Positions 7,761-11,355 of a stretch of DNA of 11,355 bases are shown here, piece after piece. Both the position numbers and the translations under genes were made by a program. Within the stretch, counting starts at the first letter, position 1. Each line of letters starts with the position of its first letter. The stretch spans positions 1-11,355 of the forward strand of contig CAMZMA010000078.1 in assembly GCA_947311815.1 (NCBI GenBank). Reading direction: 5' to 3'. Below the pieces are notes generated by a model. That model was not told the DNA's origin and ran no database searches. It was given only the letters and a program-made list of their open reading frames with translations. The DNA is from an uncultured Flavobacteriaceae bacterium (lineage in GTDB: Bacteria > Bacteroidota > Bacteroidia > Flavobacteriales > Flavobacteriaceae).

Positions 7761-9107
7761 ATGAAAATTATTATAGCTGGGTCTGGAGATGTAGGTTTCC
7801 ATTTAGCTAAACTGCTTTCTTACGAAGCACAAGACACTTTTGTGATTGATTTTGATGGTGCTAAATTAGACTACATTAACAATCATTTAGACGTAATTAC
7901 CAAAAAAGGCGATGCCACTTCGGTAACTTTATTACAAGAAATTGGCATTGATACTTGCGATTTACTCTTAGCAGTAACCGAATCTCAAAATACCAATTTT
8001 ACAATTGCTGTGATAGGAAAAGCCTTAGGAGCAAAAAAAACCATTGCAAGAATTAACAATCCTGAGTTTTTAAATAACAAAGCCATTAATTATAAAGATT
8101 TTGGGGTAGATTTTATGATATCGCCAGAAGAATTAGCTGCAGAAGAGATTAAAATGCTACTGCATCAATCTTCATTTAACGATACTGTTACTTTTGAAAA
8201 TGGACTTTTTAATGTAATGGGTGCTGTTCTTGGGTATAAATCGCCCATTTTAGATCTAACTGTAAAAGAAGCCAAAAACAAGTTTTCTATGGTAGATTTT
8301 ATCACCATCGCCATAAAAAGAGAAGGCATTGCGCAAACAATTATTCCGCGCGGAGATACTATTTTTAAAATGAACGATCAGGTGTATTTTTCTGTACCAC
8401 AATCTAGTATTGAAAAACTATATCCCATTATTGGCGCAGCACATTTAAAAATTAAAAATGTGATGATTTTAGGCGGAAGTAGTATCGGATACAAAACTGC
8501 TAGAAACCTTTGTAAAGAAAAATACAATGTCACATTAATTGAAAAAAACAAGGAAAAAGCACTTACCATTGCCGAAGATTTACACAATGCGTTAGTAATT
8601 CATGGCGACGGTAGAGATATTGAGCTTTTAGAAGAAGAACATATTAGAGAAATGGATGCGTTTGTAGCGGTTACTGGAGATTCTGAAACCAACATTATGT
8701 CTTGTTTGGTAGCAAAATCTAAAGGCGTAAAAAAAACAGTGGCGCTAGTAGAAAACATGGATTATATTAACATCTCTCAAACGATTGGTATTGATACACT
8801 TATCAATAAAAAACTACTCGCAGCAAGTAGTATTTTTAGACATATCAGAAAAGGAGAAGTGCTTGCTTTGGCAAATTTACATAATATTGATGCCGAAGTT
8901 TTTGAGTTTGAAGTTAAAACCAATGCAAAAGTAACTCTAAAACCAATTAAAGAATTGCGTTTCCCAAGAGAAGCTGTTTTTGGCGGAATTATACGAAACG
9001 GTAAAGCATTTATGTCTTTTGGAGATTTTCAAATAAAAGCAGGAGATAAAGCCATTGTATTTTGTTTACCAGAAGCGATTTCTGAAGTAGAAGACTTGTT
9101 TAAATAA
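7761..9107 (+). CDS. trkA: Potassium uptake regulator TrkA
   Basis: This 448-residue cytosolic regulator of the Trk potassium channel has close to the usual TrkA length of about 458. It has two tandem RCK units, each with a TrkA_N Rossmann domain and a TrkA_C domain. The first Rossmann domain has IIIAGSGDVG (3-12) and Asp30 at the end of the second strand. The second has VMILGGSSIG (234-243) and Glu261 (VTLIEKNKEKA). The TrkA_C domains are at about 137-220 and 375-448. Members bind NAD(H) and adenine nucleotides and gate TrkH. The ATG at 7761 gives MKIIIAGSGDVG, the standard start. It has its own strong promoter match. The partner trkH follows after 143 bp of repeat-filled DNA, so the two are probably co-transcribed. 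Confidence 0.95.
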   Translation: MKIIIAGSGDVGFHLAKLLSYEAQDTFVIDFDGAKLDYINNHLDVITKKGDATSVTLLQEIGIDTCDLLLAVTESQNTNFTIAVIGKALGAKKTIARINNPEFLNNKAINYKDFGVDFMISPEELAAEEIKMLLHQSSFNDTVTFENGLFNVMGAVLGYKSPILDLTVKEAKNKFSMVDFITIAIKREGIAQTIIPRGDTIFKMNDQVYFSVPQSSIEKLYPIIGAAHLKIKNVMILGGSSIGYKTARNLCKEKYNVTLIEKNKEKALTIAEDLHNALVIHGDGRDIELLEEEHIREMDAFVAVTGDSETNIMSCLVAKSKGVKKTVALVENMDYINISQTIGIDTLINKKLLAASSIFRHIRKGEVLALANLHNIDAEVFEFEVKTNAKVTLKPIKELRFPREAVFGGIIRNGKAFMSFGDFQIKAGDKAIVFCLPEAISEVEDLFK

Positions 9108-9114
9108 AAGAGGT

Positions 9115-9170
9115 AAGAAATAAGAAGTGAAAAGTGAGAAATGAGAAATGAGAAATGAGAAATGAGAAAT
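9115..9170. repeat. Heptad repeat GAGAAAT, five perfect plus three degenerate copies
   Basis: Five exact GAGAAAT units occupy 9136-9170. They are preceded in the same register by AAGAAAT (9115), AAGAAGT (9122) and GAAAAGT (9129), giving 56 nt of 7-nt periodicity that begins 8 bp after the trkA stop. Confidence 0.93.
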
Positions 9171-9197
9171 ATAATTTAAAACATCAAACTATATTTC

Positions 9198-9232
9198 GAC
9201 AACCAACAACTGACAACCGATAACCGAAAACC
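9198..9232. repeat. Heptad repeat GACAACC-like, five copies
   Basis: The units are GACAACC, AACAACT, GACAACC, GATAACC and GAAAACC. The tract is preceded by TTTC, as is the inner part of the hairpin repeat before the tract at 7661. It ends 18 bp before the trkH start. Together with 9115-9170 it fills most of the trkA-trkH gap. Confidence 0.88.
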
Positions 9233-9250
9233 GCCTATTATAAAAACTAA

Positions 9251-10750
9251 ATGACCAACCTCAACTTAAAAATAATTTATCGCTTTTTAGGAATCACAGC
9301 TACTTTAAATGGTTTGTTTATGCTTTTGGCAGTTCCGTTTAGTTTATATCATCAAGAAGAAGCAAAAATAGGTATTTTATCCGCAGGATTATTAACCATT
9401 GCTATTGGATTATTACTTTTTTTTCTAAACAAACCTTCAAACACCAACTTACAAAAAAAAGAAGGGTATTTAATTGTTACCTTAGGATGGTTAATATTGT
9501 CTTTTACAGGAATGTTACCGTATTTATTTACAGGCACCATACCAAGTGTAACCAATGCTTTTTTTGAAACAATTTCAGGATATTCTACCACAGGATCATC
9601 TATTTTAACCGAAATAGAATCGATGCCCAAAGGAATTCTTTTTTGGCGAAGTGCCACACATTGGATTGGTGGTATGGGAATCATTGTTTTAACCATCGCT
9701 ATTTTACCGTTATTAGGAATTGGCGGTATGCAACTCTTTATGGCAGAAGCTCCAGGACCATCGGCAGATAAATTACATCCCAGAATTACCGACACTGCAA
9801 AACGTCTTTGGTATATTTATGTACTACTTACTTTGGTAGAATTTTTATTACTAAAAGTAGCGGGCATGACGTGGTTTGATGCTATTAACCACGCCATGGC
9901 AACCATGAGTACTGGTGGATTTTCTACCAAAAACAGCAGTATGGCTTTTTATAACGGAATGCCTTGGGTACAATACATTGTTATTTTATTTATGTTTATT
10001 GCAGGTACTAATTTTGTACTCACCTATTTTGCTTTAAAAGGAAAAGTTAACAAAGTTTTTGAGAGCGAAGAATTTAAATATTATTTCTTCGGAATTATAG
10101 GTATTTCGGCAATTGTAGCAACCGTTATCATTTTTAATCAAGACCCTAATTTACAAACCAGCATTGAACATCCTTTTGTGTACGGAAAAGTAGAAAGCGC
10201 CATAAGACACGCTTTATTTTCGGTAATTTCGGTAGTGACCACTACGGGTTTTGTATCGGCAGATTTTACGATGTGGAGTTATTTTGCAACGGGCATCTTT
10301 TTTGCTTTGTTTTTTTTAGGAGGTTCGGCAGGTTCTACCTCTGGAGGTATAAAAATTGTACGGCATATTATATTGATAAAAAATAGCTTGTTAGAATTTA
10401 AAAAATCATTGCATCCAAAAGCGATTATCCCTGTAAGATATGATGGTAAGGCAGTTAGTCAAAATATTATCTTTAACATTTTATCTTTTTTTGTTATTTA
10501 CATGCTCATTTTTGTCATGTCTACCGTAATACTTACCTTTTTAGAATTAGATTTTCTTTCGGCATTAGGCGCTGCAGCTTCTTCATTAGGAAACATAGGG
10601 CCTGCAATTGGCACGGTAAGTCCTGTTGATAATTTTAACCATTTATCTATAGGAGCAAAATGGTTTTGTTCTTTTTTAATGTTGATTGGGCGGTTAGAAT
10701 TGTTTACCGTTTTAATACTTTTTACTCCGTTTTTTTGGCGTAAAAATTAA
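9251..10750 (+). CDS. trkH: Potassium uptake channel subunit TrkH
   Basis: This 499-residue inner-membrane potassium channel subunit has four M1-P-M2 repeats. All four selectivity-filter segments are visible: STTGSS (112-117), TGGFS (221-225), TTTGFV (330-335) and LGNIGPA (446-452). Each carries the expected glycine. The GGSAGSTSGGIK stretch (357-368) is the intramembrane loop that gates the channel in TrkH, and WRSATHWIGGMGIIV (132-146) is another family hallmark. Length matches the family (about 480-500). The ATG at 9251 gives MTNLNLKIIYRFLG. It works with TrkA encoded upstream, so the window holds a complete Trk system. No strong promoter is seen in the 143-bp gap (TATATTTC at 9190 is a 7/8 match to the -7 consensus, without a -33 element). 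Confidence 0.95.
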   Translation: MTNLNLKIIYRFLGITATLNGLFMLLAVPFSLYHQEEAKIGILSAGLLTIAIGLLLFFLNKPSNTNLQKKEGYLIVTLGWLILSFTGMLPYLFTGTIPSVTNAFFETISGYSTTGSSILTEIESMPKGILFWRSATHWIGGMGIIVLTIAILPLLGIGGMQLFMAEAPGPSADKLHPRITDTAKRLWYIYVLLTLVEFLLLKVAGMTWFDAINHAMATMSTGGFSTKNSSMAFYNGMPWVQYIVILFMFIAGTNFVLTYFALKGKVNKVFESEEFKYYFFGIIGISAIVATVIIFNQDPNLQTSIEHPFVYGKVESAIRHALFSVISVVTTTGFVSADFTMWSYFATGIFFALFFLGGSAGSTSGGIKIVRHIILIKNSLLEFKKSLHPKAIIPVRYDGKAVSQNIIFNILSFFVIYMLIFVMSTVILTFLELDFLSALGAAASSLGNIGPAIGTVSPVDNFNHLSIGAKWFCSFLMLIGRLELFTVLILFTPFFWRKN

Positions 10751-10796
10751 AGAATTGTAAGGTCAATTTTATTTAAGAACTTCTTCTAATACTTTT

Positions 10797-10930
10797 AAGT
10801 ACTGTAAATCAACTGTTAGAAAATGTAATACGGTAAATATGCAACCTTAACGGCTTTAGAAACGTATATGATTTTAAATCCGCAAAAAGCACAAGCAGCT
10901 TCTCCAGAAGACCCTGGAACTGGATTTTAA
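10797..10930 (+). pseudogene. RiPP precursor-like peptide, apparently frameshifted remnant
   Basis: No intact gene can be drawn here. One frame reads KYCKSTVRK (10797-10823). After five bases, TGTAA (10824-10828), another frame reads YGKYATLTALETY and on to a C-terminal SPEDPGTGF with a stop at 10928. Joined, the residues fit the spacing of the lasso-type leader consensus Y-x2-P-x-L-x3-G-x5-T, with Ser in place of Pro and Val in place of Leu. No ATG, GTG or TTG opens the first part, so start, frame and key proline all appear lost. The only ATG in the second frame (10868) would give a 20-residue peptide, MILNPQKAQAASPEDPGTGF, which is a rival reading. The expected lasso ring acid at core position 7-9 is not evident. 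It lies upstream of a terminator-like hairpin and the PqqD-like gene, which supports a RiPP origin. This is inference. Confidence 0.4.
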
Positions 10931-10955
10931 ATAACTATAATCTATTTATAACTTC

Positions 10956-10992
10956 AAAAACCTTGATTAACATCGAGGGTTTTGTTATTTTT
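10956..10992 (+). terminator. Intrinsic terminator or attenuator
   Basis: The arms AAAAACCTTGAT (10956-10967) and ATCGAGGGTTTT (10972-10983) pair over 12 positions with one A-G mismatch and one T-G wobble around the loop TAAC. The T-rich tail GTTATTTTT follows. It stands 26 bp after the small peptide frame and before the next gene, so it would end or reduce transcription from the peptide region or trkH. Confidence 0.75.
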
Positions 10993-11011
10993 ATCGACTA
11001 AATTATTTTTT

Positions 11012-11355
11012 TTGAAAAAAAACACCATTCTTTTTAAAGAAATTGATAATAAAACCATTGTTTGGTTTCAAGACAACAACCAATACATTGTGGTAGAACA
11101 ATTAGTTGCCACTATTTTACAAGATCTAAATAACGGAAACAAACAAAAAGATATTGCAAACTCTTTAGTGACTCAAATACAAATTCCTCTGAAAAAAGCA
11201 ACCGAATTTGTAAAAGATGTATCAATTTTATTGAAAGACAACTCAAAAGTTACCGAACAGAAAATTAAAACGGCAAGCATTCCTAAAAAGTTTGAATCCA
11301 CTAAATATTATCAAATAAATCAACTAATTTTTAAAATTGATTTTGCTACCGATTA
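11012..11355 (+). CDS. PqqD-like domain protein, 5' part
   Basis: The frame is open from TTG 11012 for 114 codons to the right edge, so the C-terminus is missing. It begins (M)KKNTILFKEIDNKTIVWF. Residues of about 5-75 have the strand-strand-helix-helix-helix pattern of PqqD/RiPP recognition elements: a beta hairpin (ILFKEIDNKTIVWFQDNNQYIVV), then QLVATILQDLNNGNKQKDIANSLV, then IPLKKATEFVKDVSILLKD, as in the PqqD 'A..I...L..G....I...L' pattern. A basic linker leads to YYQINQLIFKIDFAT, which resembles the start of the HprK/PEPCK-like kinase region found after such segments in some lasso-type clusters. That second part is a weak call. No ATG exists at the 5' end. The setting next to the leader-like remnant favours a RiPP role. 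A coding gene is likely; its function is tentative. Confidence 0.6.
   Translation, partial: MKKNTILFKEIDNKTIVWFQDNNQYIVVEQLVATILQDLNNGNKQKDIANSLVTQIQIPLKKATEFVKDVSILLKDNSKVTEQKIKTASIPKKFESTKYYQINQLIFKIDFATD

Noticed and set aside
8378..8587. Antisense open frame inside trkA
   Set aside because: It overlaps the conserved second Rossmann domain of TrkA and has no support of its own.
9352..9795. Antisense open frame of 147 codons inside trkH
   Set aside because: It is long but mirrors conserved TrkH filter codons; the translation is proline- and isoleucine-rich without a domain.
10856..10930. Classical lasso peptide core after the leader-like motif
   Set aside because: The core would start at Leu (LETYMILNP), with no Asp or Glu at positions 7-9 and no N-terminal Gly, so a normal macrolactam ring cannot be drawn.
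10837..11001. Third-frame open stretch (54 codons) across the small peptide and hairpin
   Set aside because: It has no ATG, reads through the terminator hairpin and has no recognisable composition; chance openness in AT-rich DNA is enough.

Overview
The window is AT-rich chromosomal DNA from a marine-type member of the Flavobacteriaceae (Bacteroidota), probably close to Polaribacter or Tenacibaculum. The placement rests on protein flavour, on promoter elements of the Bacteroidota type (TTTG about 19 nt before TAnnTTTG), on little sign of Shine-Dalgarno sequences, and on heptameric and TTTCGACTACGCTCAA-type intergenic repeats that I associate with this family. The genus is inferred, not shown.

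Layout. (1) Positions 1-1195, minus strand: a YjjG-like HAD nucleotidase followed by a lipoprotein gene that runs off the left edge. (2) Positions 1276-4464, plus strand: a tightly overlapping set of glycosyltransferase, Wzx-like flippase and SAM-dependent methyltransferase. It meets head-on, with a 14-bp overlap, (3) a minus-strand pair at 4451-6638, a polysaccharide deacetylase-like protein and a FemAB/GNAT-like acyltransferase. Together these five genes look like a small surface-glycan or exopolysaccharide locus: sugar transfer, export, and methyl/acyl/deacetyl decoration. (4) Positions 6817-7509, minus strand: radC. (5) Positions 7761-10750, plus strand: trkA and trkH, a complete Trk/Ktr-type potassium uptake system with a well-matched promoter before trkA. 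(6) Positions 10751-11355: a small-peptide remnant, a terminator-like hairpin, and the 5' part of a gene whose product starts with a PqqD-like segment. This looks like the edge of a RiPP (ribosomally made, modified peptide) locus.

The intergenic regions around radC and trkA are rich in repeats: a 57-bp direct repeat, a hairpin repeat whose stem arms covary between copies, a 14-mer on both sides of radC, and three tracts with 7-nt periodicity on both sides of trkA. The most noteworthy signals are the broken leader-like peptide next to the PqqD-like gene, the covarying hairpin repeats, and the heptad tracts. I see no mobile element, CRISPR array, tRNA or rRNA.
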